Positions 13,489 to 20,214 of a DNA stretch of 64,000 nt are shown piece after piece (the stretch's first letter is position 1; every line of letters begins with the position of its first letter). The notes under the pieces are model-generated. The model was not told the DNA's origin, ran no database searches, and was given only the letters and a program-made list of their open reading frames with translations. This DNA is from Lacrimispora sphenoides JCM 1415 (lineage in GTDB: Bacteria; Bacillota; Clostridia; Lachnospirales; Lachnospiraceae): positions 3,546,501 through 3,610,500 of the forward strand of contig NZ_LT630003.1 of NCBI RefSeq assembly GCF_900105615.1. The letters run 5' to 3'. Both the position numbers and the translations under genes were made by a program.

Positions 13489-13746
13489 ACCTACGCTAGC
13501 GACTTATATAAAGCAGGAGTAGATATTAAGCAGGCGCAATACCTCCTTGGACATCCTGACATCCGGACTACACTTGGCACATACACTCATTTAGGTTATG
13601 CAGATATTGAAATTGATAAATTAGAAACTTATTACGATGCAGTCAAAATGCAGTCAGATAATGATATAATCTACTTTTTGTATAGGCTGGTCCGAAATTT
13701 CGGATACCCGCAGCAATTTGTTGATGAAAGTATCCTGTACTTGTAA
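13465..13746 (+). pseudogene. Tyrosine integrase C-terminal fragment
   Basis: Starts abruptly at the second catalytic box of a phage-type integrase: ITPHIFRHTYASDLYKAG carries the H-x-x-R motif. LLGHPDIRTTLGTYTHLG then supplies the conserved His and catalytic Tyr. Everything upstream of ITPH is antisense to the amidase tail, so at least three quarters of the gene is missing. The 3' end overlaps direct-repeat copy B. A perfect TCCGAAATTTCGGA palindrome at 13691-13704 lies in the last codons. It cannot be active. Confidence 0.75.
13638..13670 (+). repeat. 33-bp direct repeat, copy B
   Basis: Partner of copy A at 12338-12370, with one mismatch (A at 12359, T at 13659). It lies within the 3' end of the integrase fragment, in the codons reading DAVKMQSDND. 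Between the copies are the DUF4489-type gene, the amidase tail and the truncated integrase. Confidence 0.7.
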
Positions 13747-13767
13747 TATTTTAACAGTATGTATAAT

Positions 13768-13855
13768 ATAATAAAAAAGGCAATCGCCACAGGGTGGTTG
13801 GCTAATTAGAAAAGCAAAACCTTCCCAACCGGCCAAAGTACAGGGAAGGTTTTAG
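13768..13855 (+). ncRNA. Candidate antitoxin RNA convergent with the small toxin gene
   Basis: A TATAAT at 13762-13767 on the plus strand, with TTGTAA fifteen bases upstream, could start a transcript of about 80 bases. It would end in the strong hairpin at 13816-13853. That hairpin is shared with the 3' end of the toxin mRNA on the other strand, so the two RNAs would overlap tail to tail, as TxpA and RatA do in Bacillus subtilis. This is a prediction from spacing and structure only. Confidence 0.35.
13816..13853. terminator. Bidirectional terminator at the toxin 3' end
   Basis: An 11-bp perfect stem AAAACCTTCCC (13816-13826) / GGGAAGGTTTT (13843-13853) with a 16-base loop, A/U-rich on both outer sides. 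It is placed six bases past the toxin stop. Confidence 0.7.
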
Positions 13856-13858
13856 TAT

Positions 13859-13945
13859 TTAGCGACACATCTTTAAGACGAATGTCAGCAGTGCCAGAAA
13901 GAACGCGCCAAAAGACATTAAGTCCTTAAAATCAAAATACTTCAT
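13859..13945 (-). CDS. Small hydrophobic peptide, putative holin-like type I toxin
   Basis: A 28-residue peptide with a short polar start (MKYFDFKDL), one hydrophobic span (FGAFFLALLTFVL) and a basic end (KMCR). GGAGG lies eight bases before the ATG, and an ATTCTA/TAGAAT hairpin sits immediately upstream of that site, where it could hinder ribosome access. A terminator follows at once. Size, hydropathy and layout match the putative holin-like toxins (TxpA/BrnT-unrelated, Hol-Tox type) of type I toxin-antitoxin pairs common in prophages and remnants of Lachnospiraceae. If so, it would insert in the membrane and be silenced by an overlapping antisense RNA. Confidence 0.6.
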   Translation of the reverse strand: MKYFDFKDLMSFGAFFLALLTFVLKMCR

Positions 13946-14064
13946 GAGCAACACCTCCATTCTATGTAGAATCGAGGCCTACCATCCTATACACGATTGC
14001 CAGCAGTATGTACCTGCCAGTATAATTATATGTTCCAACTTGAGCATATACGATTAATAATATC

Positions 14065-14428
14065 TTACAAATTCCTTTGGGACCCTATTCCGCCAATCCT
14101 GGATACTGTAATGTCATCATGATGGCGGACCACTCTGTCCACAGGAATGCTATATTTCGCCATCAGATCCTTAGTCAGCTCTACGGCCACCAATACTATT
14201 CTGATTCCTGCATTCCGGGTGGACGTATGATTTTGCCCCACAATGCCATACAATATCCTTTATCTCAACGGACTGCCAGACTTCCCCATCAAATCCAACA
14301 TAATAGTGAGCTCTGGCCCAAATGTATTGGGAGGCGTAATACTTGCAGTTTGCTTCTGCCCCTCCCAGGGTTCCTACATAATGGATCACAATGAAAGCAA
14401 TTTTTTGATCTGCATACCATTCCCCCAT
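14065..14428 (-). pseudogene. Prophage N-acetylmuramoyl-L-alanine amidase, broken
   Basis: Peptidoglycan hydrolase remnant. The first frame, from MGEWYADQKIAFIVIHYVG, carries the zinc-binding His of an Amidase_2/PGRP domain, then HYYVGFDGEVWQS, IVWHCGAKSY and CRNQNSIG. After IG the frame runs into a stop, while a second frame resumes with VAVELTKDLMAKYSIPVDRVVRHHDD, the next conserved block of the family. About 25 residues normally present between the blocks are missing, so a frame-shifting deletion near 14200 is likely. The protein also lacks its last zinc ligands and cell-wall-binding tail. Confidence 0.7.
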
Positions 14429-14483
14429 TTCATAAGAAAAGGCCCAGTATAATCCCAGGCCTAAAAGTTAGATTTCACAATAA

Positions 14484-14777
14484 TTATTCAGTTTTTCTAG
14501 ACTGCTTAATAATCTGATCTACATATGTACTCAATCCGGCAACCAGAACACCCTGCGTAATGGCCGTAAATATCGCCATAGCAATTTCCTGCCCGGTCTG
14601 GTAGCTACTTGTGCCCAAAACGTATATACCACACAACACAATGCCCACAGCCCCATTGATGAGGGGGATATACTTATCTTTGATGGTCTGGCTCTTTTTA
14701 ATCGCCTGTCCTAAAAAGTACAGAACTACTGCCACTACGATCAGTTCCGGTTTGACATAATTCATAATCTGTTCCAT
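14484..14777 (-). CDS. Phage holin family protein
   Basis: A 97-residue membrane protein with three hydrophobic stretches (ELIVVAVVLYFLGQAI, LINGAVGIVLCGIYVLG, IFTAITQGVLVAGLSTYV) and a charged tail. That fits holins which permeabilise the membrane so lysin can reach the wall. It lies directly upstream of the amidase fragment and 2 bases after the preceding phage gene, the normal lysis-cassette order. GAGAGG precedes the ATG. The frame is intact although its lysin partner is broken. Confidence 0.75.
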   Translation of the reverse strand: MEQIMNYVKPELIVVAVVLYFLGQAIKKSQTIKDKYIPLINGAVGIVLCGIYVLGTSSYQTGQEIAMAIFTAITQGVLVAGLSTYVDQIIKQSRKTE

Positions 14778-14779
14778 AA

Positions 14780-15152
14780 TTAATCCTCTCTTTCTTCCGG
14801 TTCCTCCGGCATGGATAATAAATTGTCTTTAAGTCTCGTTGCTACATCATTCCCACCCAGGTCATGATAGGCATCGTACATCCGCTTTACATTCTCTTTG
14901 GTATAAATGAGACGAAATCTTTTATCCTGGTAATGATTGTATACACCGATTATTCTATCTCTAAGCAGCGCTTGCATTCCGTCATGGAGTGCTTTATTTA
15001 TTATGCCTTCCTCGGCTTGTTTCTTAGCAATCCTTCGATACCTCCAACCCAATAAAGCGGATATAATTAAAAATAGCCATTATACCCAATGCCTGTCCAT
15101 ATACTTTATGATTTCTAACAAAGGACCATGCCTCATTCTTTCTACTTTTCAT
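14780..15152 (-). pseudogene. Small phage protein of the lysis module, apparent frameshift
   Basis: Two frames together make one plausible protein. From ATG 15150-15152 (overlapping the upstream gene's stop) comes MKSRKNEAWSFVRNHK, a hydrophobic stretch and IRFIGLEV. The second frame supplies WRYRRIAKKQAEEG through RIIGVYNHYQDKRF, GGNDVATRLKDNL and LLSMPEEPEE, typical of short phage proteins encoded just before holins. The switch falls near 15050, where only a TTG start without a convincing ribosome site is available. Function unknown; it may also be read as a 90-residue protein starting at that TTG. Confidence 0.5.
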
Positions 15153-15432
15153 ATTCTTTTCCGATGATATCCAGGTATTCTTTCTCTGTGACCCAACGCC
15201 CCACCGCATTCCATACCATTTTCTCCGTCCAGTACCCTAAATCACAATACTTTTTTTCTTCTACCTGAGCCTCTTCCACCAAAATCCATTCTGGGAACAC
15301 CTTGTTCCTCTTTTCAGTCTGTTCGTCACACTCCTGGCAAAAGCTCAGACCAAGCTCAATTTTATCATCCCCGCACCCAGGACACTCATAGCCATCACCC
15401 CCGTGCCCTGCTTCAATTTTAATTTCCGCCAT
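15142..15432 (-). CDS. Hypothetical phage protein with zinc-ribbon start
   Basis: A 96-residue protein of unknown function. Two CxxC pairs (CPGCGDD and CQECDEQ) near residues 18-38 suggest a small zinc ribbon. The rest is charged, with WILVEEAQVEEKKYCDLGYW and a C-terminal GKEYEK. AAGGAG precedes the ATG, and the stop overlaps the start of the next small phage gene. It is the most upstream recognisable gene of the prophage remnant. Confidence 0.5.
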   Translation of the reverse strand: MAEIKIEAGHGGDGYECPGCGDDKIELGLSFCQECDEQTEKRNKVFPEWILVEEAQVEEKKYCDLGYWTEKMVWNAVGRWVTEKEYLDIIGKEYEK

Positions 15433-15630
15433 CCTATTCTCCTTTTCACAAACTCTTCACAAATTCATCAAAATCCCGTCACAATTTCCTGGTATATTAA
15501 TAACTGTTAAGAGGCCAATAACCTTTAGATAAAACTTTTTTTCATACAGCCGGTAGGATTTATGATCTTTCCGGCTCCTTCCTTTTTCATTGAATTACTC
15601 TTATTTCAGATTTATTTAAGAATATGATGC

Positions 15631-15716
15631 TATACTATGGCCATAAAGACAAAGTCTTTATAACCTTTCACTTAGCCGACATGACTCTCCGGTCTTGCCG
15701 GCTGCTACCTTTTTTA
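15631..15716 (+). ncRNA. Unassigned structured RNA candidate
   Basis: An extended -10 (TGCTATACT at 15628-15636) is followed at once by a perfect hairpin ATAAAGAC-AAA-GTCTTTAT (15643-15661). A second foldable part runs from AGCCG near 15674 to CGGCT near 15702 with a CCGG-TCTTG-CCGG inner stem, then a run of six T at 15710-15715. The unit would be about 75 bases. I could not match it to a known riboswitch, and no gene follows closely on the same strand. Confidence 0.3.
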
Positions 15717-15775
15717 CGGCATATACTCTGGAAAATCATAAATTGACATCTGCACTGCTGGATAATCTTCCCAGG

Positions 15776-15955
15776 CTACTCAGATGTAATCAAAAATACG
15801 GCCCCAGCCATATCTTCCTCCAATAACTTCATCAACGCAACGAAGTAGTTATTTGGCGCTGCCATTTTATCAGTAAAAATGAAACCGTTCGAGTCATTAA
15901 CTATGCCAAGCCCCCGGCTCTCATTTGAAGATTTTCCCAATCTATCCTCCCATTC
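15776..15955 (-). pseudogene. Unrecognised coding relic
   Basis: An open frame of 59 codons without a start codon, bounded by stops. It reads EWEDRLGKSSNESRG, then FIFTDKMAAPNNYFVALMKL and EEDMAGAVFLITSE. The balanced composition looks like real protein. A second, shorter copy of its end (GAVFLI) occurs on the same strand near 16535-16560. I do not recognise the family; probably debris of the same decayed element. Confidence 0.3.
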
Positions 15956-15970
15956 TTAATAATCTTTCGC

Positions 15971-15999
15971 TTGACTTCTTTGTAATACCGTGTTACACT
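15971..15999 (+). promoter_or_regulatory. Promoter of the cold-shock gene
   Basis: TTGACT (15971-15976), 17-base spacer, TACACT (15994-15999) preceded by TGT, giving an extended -10. Transcription would begin near 16006, leaving a leader of about 120 bases before the cold-shock ATG. Confidence 0.65.
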
Positions 16000-16028
16000 A
16001 GGTCAGTATTTAAAATAAAGTTTTGATT

Positions 16029-16080
16029 TCGCATATATTTGTAAGTCATTATTCTATTGATGATTTACAAGTATATGCGA
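16029..16080 (+). promoter_or_regulatory. Long hairpin in the cold-shock mRNA leader
   Basis: Two 21-base arms, 16029-16049 and 16060-16080, pair at 19 positions with a 10-base loop and are followed by UUUUUAAUUUU. It resembles an intrinsic terminator placed inside the leader, 34 bases before the ribosome site. It may act as an attenuator or as a temperature-sensitive structure. Confidence 0.55.
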
Positions 16081-16128
16081 TTTTTAATTTTAAGAAGAAT
16101 ACAATATAATTTTAAGGAGGTATCTTTC

Positions 16129-16329
16129 ATGAAAAAAGGTACAGTAAAATGGTTTAATGCACAAAAGGGGTTTGGTTTTATTTGCGATGAAGAGGGTAAT
16201 GATATATTCGTTCATTTCTCCGGTCTTGCTATGGAAGGTTATAAATCATTAGAAGATGGCCAGTCAGTTGTTTTTGAAACAACCACAGGAAATCGTGGTC
16301 TTCAGGCTGTTAATGTTCACATCGCATAA
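16129..16329 (+). CDS. cspA: Cold-shock protein, CspA family
   Basis: A 66-residue single-stranded nucleic-acid chaperone. It contains RNP1 (KGFGFI, about residues 13-18) and RNP2 (DIFVHFSGL, about 25-33) and the usual five-strand OB-fold length. It begins [12 protein letters not shown], with AAGGAGG eight bases upstream. A longer upstream ATG in frame is inside the leader hairpin and is not used. The strong extended -10 promoter and long structured leader fit a gene controlled at the RNA level. It stands alone among decayed sequences. Confidence 0.95.
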   Translation: MKKGTVKWFNAQKGFGFICDEEGNDIFVHFSGLAMEGYKSLEDGQSVVFETTTGNRGLQAVNVHIA

Positions 16330-17046
16330 TCTCTCACCGCATTAATTAATCACATCTAGCCTATCCATTTTCTTCAAATACCAAATTGATAAAGTGAATA
16401 TGTACCAAAAATCTGTATATTAAAAAGTCAGAGCAATGTTTAATCATTACAGCTAAGTCAGCGGGGTTTATTATTATATACCCTGCTGACTCAACCTAAA
16501 ATTTCAATTAATAGCTTCTGAATTTCTCCAGACAATCAAAAATACAGCCCCATATCAAAATGCATATAAAACCCTAATCTTCTCTATTTTTATCAAGGTG
16601 TTCCATCACTTATTCAAGATAACACTCCATATACAAATTATAATAATAAGATTTATCATTGAAATCTTTTTCTATAACTGGTAGCTGATTGGATTGTGTA
16701 CTTGTGTCTTTCGCCAAGTGCTGATTATCCAAAACACCAACAGCCGCTTTTTTAAATCAGTTTTTTATTCGGCAGTGAGATTTCTGCAGAGACACGATCA
16801 AAACATGGACAGAATCCCTTTTCCTTTCATCCAGTTATGAACGCTAGCTTTATATATAAAGCCAAGTTGAAAACATGAGCCTATATGTGGTAAAATCGTT
16901 CTCATACCATAAGCTGCTTTGAAAAAGGAGTGTTCAATATAACAACAAAGAATGATAATAAAGGAAGAGTGTCAAAAGAGAAGGAAAAGGCCAAGTCCGC
17001 TTAACATTGACTCATTTCCTACCGTAAATAAAAAAGGAGACTAGAT
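16330..17046. other. Gene-free stretch with hairpin and relic sequence
   Basis: No supportable gene in about 700 bases. A 12-bp stem (16456-16467 with 16480-16491, one G-U pair) follows the cold-shock gene but lacks a U run, so it is only a possible terminator. A fragment near 16535-16560 resembles the relic at 15776-15955. A 16-bp palindrome GCTTTATATATAAAGC lies at 16847-16862. The last 20 bases carry the ribosome site of the AraC gene. Confidence 0.4.
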
Positions 17047-17892
17047 ATGTACACCAACACCGGCTATATGAATCTGACGGACGACGAACTGGAGGACCTC
17101 ACTCTTCCTCTTAAGGCAAACAGCTGCGGCGTCTACCGCCTGATTACTCACCCCGTCATGTCCACCATACGGCCTTTGGGACGTCCTGATTATCAGCTTT
17201 TATACGTCGCATCAGGAAATGCATGGTTTTCCTTCCAAAATGAGACCGTAGAAGTCCCTGCCGGAAATATGGTACTTTATAAACCTGACGAACCTCAGAA
17301 ATACGCCTATTATCTGGAAGATAAGCCAGAAGTATTCTGGCTTCATTTCACAGGTAAAGAAGCCGAAGATTTCATAACCCAGGCAGGCTTTCTTGATAGC
17401 AGAATCCTATACACCGGTGTTTCATCCAAATACCAGGAATTGTTTCTTTCCATAATCCGTGAACTCCAGCTCCCCCGCCCCTGTTTCGAGGAATTGGCAG
17501 CCCTTCATCTCATGCAGCTTTTCCTGCTTTTAAAGCGGCAAAGGGAGGAAGGGGGATTGCAAAAAACTGAAATACAGAAAGAAATGGAAAAAGCGGTCCA
17601 TTATTTTCACGAGAACTTATCTACGGATATCGAAATTGACCATTATGCAAAAAAGCTGCATATGAGCACCTGCTGGTTTATCCGCAGTTTTAAGCAGTAT
17701 ACTGGAATGCCTCCCCGCAGGTACTTAACCTCCATCCGGGTGAAAAAGGCCCAGGAGCTGCTTGAAAGCACTGACTACGGCATCGGTGAAATCGGAAGCA
17801 TTGTCGGCTATGACAATCCCTTATATTTCAGCCGCATCTTTAAAAAACAAACCGGTACTTCTCCCGCAGAATACAGAAAAGCGGCAAGGTGA
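17047..17892 (+). CDS. AraC family transcriptional regulator
   Basis: DNA-binding regulator of 281 residues. An N-terminal cupin/AraC-binding domain (about 30-150; PDYQLLYVASGNAWFSF, LHFTGKEAEDF) is followed by two helix-turn-helix motifs in the last 100 residues. The signature GSIVGYDNPLYFSRIFKKQTG and SPAEYRK closes the protein. Such proteins usually sense a sugar and activate neighbouring uptake or hydrolase genes. AAGGAG precedes the ATG. It converges with a second AraC regulator, and its own target is not evident here. Confidence 0.88.
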   Translation: MYTNTGYMNLTDDELEDLTLPLKANSCGVYRLITHPVMSTIRPLGRPDYQLLYVASGNAWFSFQNETVEVPAGNMVLYKPDEPQKYAYYLEDKPEVFWLHFTGKEAEDFITQAGFLDSRILYTGVSSKYQELFLSIIRELQLPRPCFEELAALHLMQLFLLLKRQREEGGLQKTEIQKEMEKAVHYFHENLSTDIEIDHYAKKLHMSTCWFIRSFKQYTGMPPRRYLTSIRVKKAQELLESTDYGIGEIGSIVGYDNPLYFSRIFKKQTGTSPAEYRKAAR

Positions 17893-17917
17893 GCATTCCT
17901 CCCCTGCCGCTTTTTTT
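17877..17917 (+). terminator. Terminator between two convergent AraC genes
   Basis: AAAAGCGGCA (17877-17886) pairs with TGCCGCTTTT (17905-17914), with a T run to 17917. The left arm covers the last codons of the upstream gene. Confidence 0.75.
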
Positions 17918-18731
17918 ATCTTCCCACCAAACGATAAGTCTGCCGGTATTCCTTTGGCGTTATCCCCATATACCTCTTAAAGATCCTTCTGAAATAATCC
18001 ACATCCTGATATCCGCACTGGTAGGCAATTTCATTTCCTGTCTGGTTTGTCTCTATGAGCATTCTGCACGCCTTATTAAGCCGTGCCTCGTGGATCCCCT
18101 CCGTAAGTGTCTTCCCATAAACCGCATTATAGACTCGTCCCAGGTAATCCGGGCTGCAATCCAGTCTGTCGGCTAGTATGGAGGAGGATAAAGGCTCTTC
18201 AAAATGATTCCTGATATACTGTCCCGCCTGGTTTGCCAAAAGTACTTTCTGCCCGGTCACCTCCATTGGAGAAAGGGAGTCACTGAGCTCGCACAGCAAT
18301 TCTAAAAGCACCAGGTTTAAGATAGTCCGGTCGCCCCTTAAGACATCCTGCCGCTTGATAAAGCGGCGGAAAAGTTCCTCAAACTGCTCCGGCTTTCTGA
18401 TACGGATAAGCTGAGGCAGGGACATAATATCCCGTCCAATCCTCACCGCCTCTTCTTCCAGATGAAAATGAAGCCAGTAAAAATTCAAATCTTCCTCAAA
18501 CTCTCTTGTCCCCCAGTGATGCCTTCCGGGAAACAGAATCAGCGCTTCCCCTTCCTCCACGTTATATGTTATGTCCTCTTCAGCAATCCCCAGGATCCCG
18601 GAATTTACATAGATAATCTCAAAGGAATCCATGACCCGGTCCGCATGGCGTCCCTTACCGCCTGTCACCAGATATCCTGCATTTAACGCCCTCACCGGAA
18701 GTACGGCCTTTAAATTTAAGTAATGTTCCAT
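17916..18731 (-). CDS. AraC family transcriptional regulator
   Basis: Regulator of 271 residues with an N-terminal sugar-sensing cupin (VNSGILGIAEEDITYNVEEGEALILFPGRHH) and a C-terminal double helix-turn-helix ending in QCGYQDVDYFRRIFKRYMG and TPKEYRQ. Start ATG 18729-18731 has AGGAGG seven bases upstream. It is divergent from the MFS transporter gene, with about 170 bases between starts, so it may control that transporter. The sequence is clearly distinct from the AraC protein it converges with. Confidence 0.88.
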   Translation of the reverse strand: MEHYLNLKAVLPVRALNAGYLVTGGKGRHADRVMDSFEIIYVNSGILGIAEEDITYNVEEGEALILFPGRHHWGTREFEEDLNFYWLHFHLEEEAVRIGRDIMSLPQLIRIRKPEQFEELFRRFIKRQDVLRGDRTILNLVLLELLCELSDSLSPMEVTGQKVLLANQAGQYIRNHFEEPLSSSILADRLDCSPDYLGRVYNAVYGKTLTEGIHEARLNKACRMLIETNQTGNEIAYQCGYQDVDYFRRIFKRYMGITPKEYRQTYRLVGR

Positions 18732-18900
18732 AGTTTCCTCCTGTCACCTCGGTCGGAATCCTCCAGTTTTTCGCTTCTTTTTCCTCTTGTATCCCTTCCA
18801 TTATACTGGCAATATAGAGAGAGGAAAACCTTTAAAAACAGAATATCAGATATCTAACAAAAAGAAAAGGGGATTGTGGCAGTTATGTCACGGAAGTTCA

Positions 18901-20214
18901 ATGATTGAAGCAGTATTACTCTTAAAAGAAAAAGTGTCCCGCACCTTTTTCAGCGGAACCACTATGACAGAAGCAGATTTTACCAAAGGCAGAAGACTCT
19001 TTATTGCAGAGGGCTGCTGCGCCAATGGTATCGTTACACTGACCACCGGAGCATTTCTCTCCGGCTATGCCAATTCACTGGGAGCCACGGATTCCATAAA
19101 CGGGATCATCGGTTCCATCCCGGTACTTCTCTGTACTCTTCAGATGTTTTCCTCCATCCTTTTGGAAAGCCTCTGCCGGAAAAAATGCCTGATTTCCAGT
19201 TTTTCTTTTATTCACAGGCTCCTTCTGGCTTCTGTCTTTTTTGTGCCCTTGTTTATAAGAGATCCCGGACTTCGCCTGGCAGCGGCAATCACTATTTATG
19301 GAGTCGCTCATTTTTTCGGGGCCTTTATTGGAACCGGGACAGGGAACTGGATCTTACAGCTCGTTCCGCAGCACATGAGAGGAAACTATCTGGGAAAAAA
19401 GGATTCCTTTGCTTTTGCCTTTTCCACCATCTTAAGCCTGACCATGGGATGGGTCATGGACCGGTTCCGCAGCTTTTCCATGGAACAGACCGGATTTCTG
19501 GTGGTAGGGACTGTAGTCTTTTTCGTCGCCTGTATGGACTTCTGGTGTCTCTCCTCTATCAGTGAACCGGAGAGCCTTCCCCACCGCCAAAAGCTCCAGG
19601 ATGCATTATGGAAGCCATTGGCCGATAAGGAGTACCAGAAGGTCATGCTCACCTATATGTTCTGGAACCTGGCCCTTCAGATCGCAGGCCCATTTTTCAG
19701 CGTATACATGGTCACAGGACTTAAGTTAGATTATACATACATTACCTTTTTAGGCCTCATTTCCTCAACTGTCCGGGTATTGGCGGCCTGGCTCTGGGGG
19801 CGTCTGGCCGATGCTACTTCCTGGCTTTTGGCAGCCCGCTGTTCCATGGGAATGCTGGGACTTGTCCATGCCAGCTGGCTTTTCATGACCCCGGAAACCT
19901 GCTATACCCTTCAGCCTATATTGCAGGCATTGTCCGGTGCTGCCTGGGGAGGCATTGCCATATCCGTCTTTAACCTTCAGTATCATTATGCCCCTGCGGA
20001 AAAACGGGTGCTTTATGTCAGCTCCAATTCCTCCTATGCAGGACTTTGCGGCTTTCTTTCCACCCTTCTTGGAGCCTTCCTACTCAGGGTCTTTCCTACC
20101 CTGGAAATAGGGGGACTTCCCATAACCGGAATGCAGCTGCTCTTCCTTCTTTCCGGGACCCTGATCCTGGGATGCGTATTTTACATGGGAAGACTCAAGT
20201 CTGTCTCCCTTTAA
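18901..20214 (+). CDS. MFS transporter
   Basis: Membrane transporter of about 437 residues with twelve predicted hydrophobic helices in two halves (first from RLFIAEGCCANGIVTLTTG, second from VMLTYMFWNLALQIAGPFF). The substrate cannot be told from sequence; its neighbours suggest a carbohydrate. The start is uncertain: the open frame extends back to about 18787 with only TTG there. ATG 18901 is preceded by a weak GGAAG, and ATG 18964 is also possible. Its stop overlaps the stop of araR on the other strand (shared TTAA at 20211-20214). Confidence 0.75.
   Translation: MIEAVLLLKEKVSRTFFSGTTMTEADFTKGRRLFIAEGCCANGIVTLTTGAFLSGYANSLGATDSINGIIGSIPVLLCTLQMFSSILLESLCRKKCLISSFSFIHRLLLASVFFVPLFIRDPGLRLAAAITIYGVAHFFGAFIGTGTGNWILQLVPQHMRGNYLGKKDSFAFAFSTILSLTMGWVMDRFRSFSMEQTGFLVVGTVVFFVACMDFWCLSSISEPESLPHRQKLQDALWKPLADKEYQKVMLTYMFWNLALQIAGPFFSVYMVTGLKLDYTYITFLGLISSTVRVLAAWLWGRLADATSWLLAARCSMGMLGLVHASWLFMTPETCYTLQPILQALSGAAWGGIAISVFNLQYHYAPAEKRVLYVSSNSSYAGLCGFLSTLLGAFLLRVFPTLEIGGLPITGMQLLFLLSGTLILGCVFYMGRLKSVSL

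Noticed and set aside
14171..14428. Intact short amidase gene
   Set aside because: The frame stops after about half the catalytic domain, and the following family block continues in another frame.
15643..15716. Possible c-di-GMP-I riboswitch
   Set aside because: The tail TGCCGGCTGCTACC looks similar, but the essential GCAAACC and GACGCAAAGC segments are absent.
18787..18900. Extended N-terminus of the MFS transporter
   Set aside because: It begins at TTG without a ribosome site, and the added residues do not resemble a transporter start.
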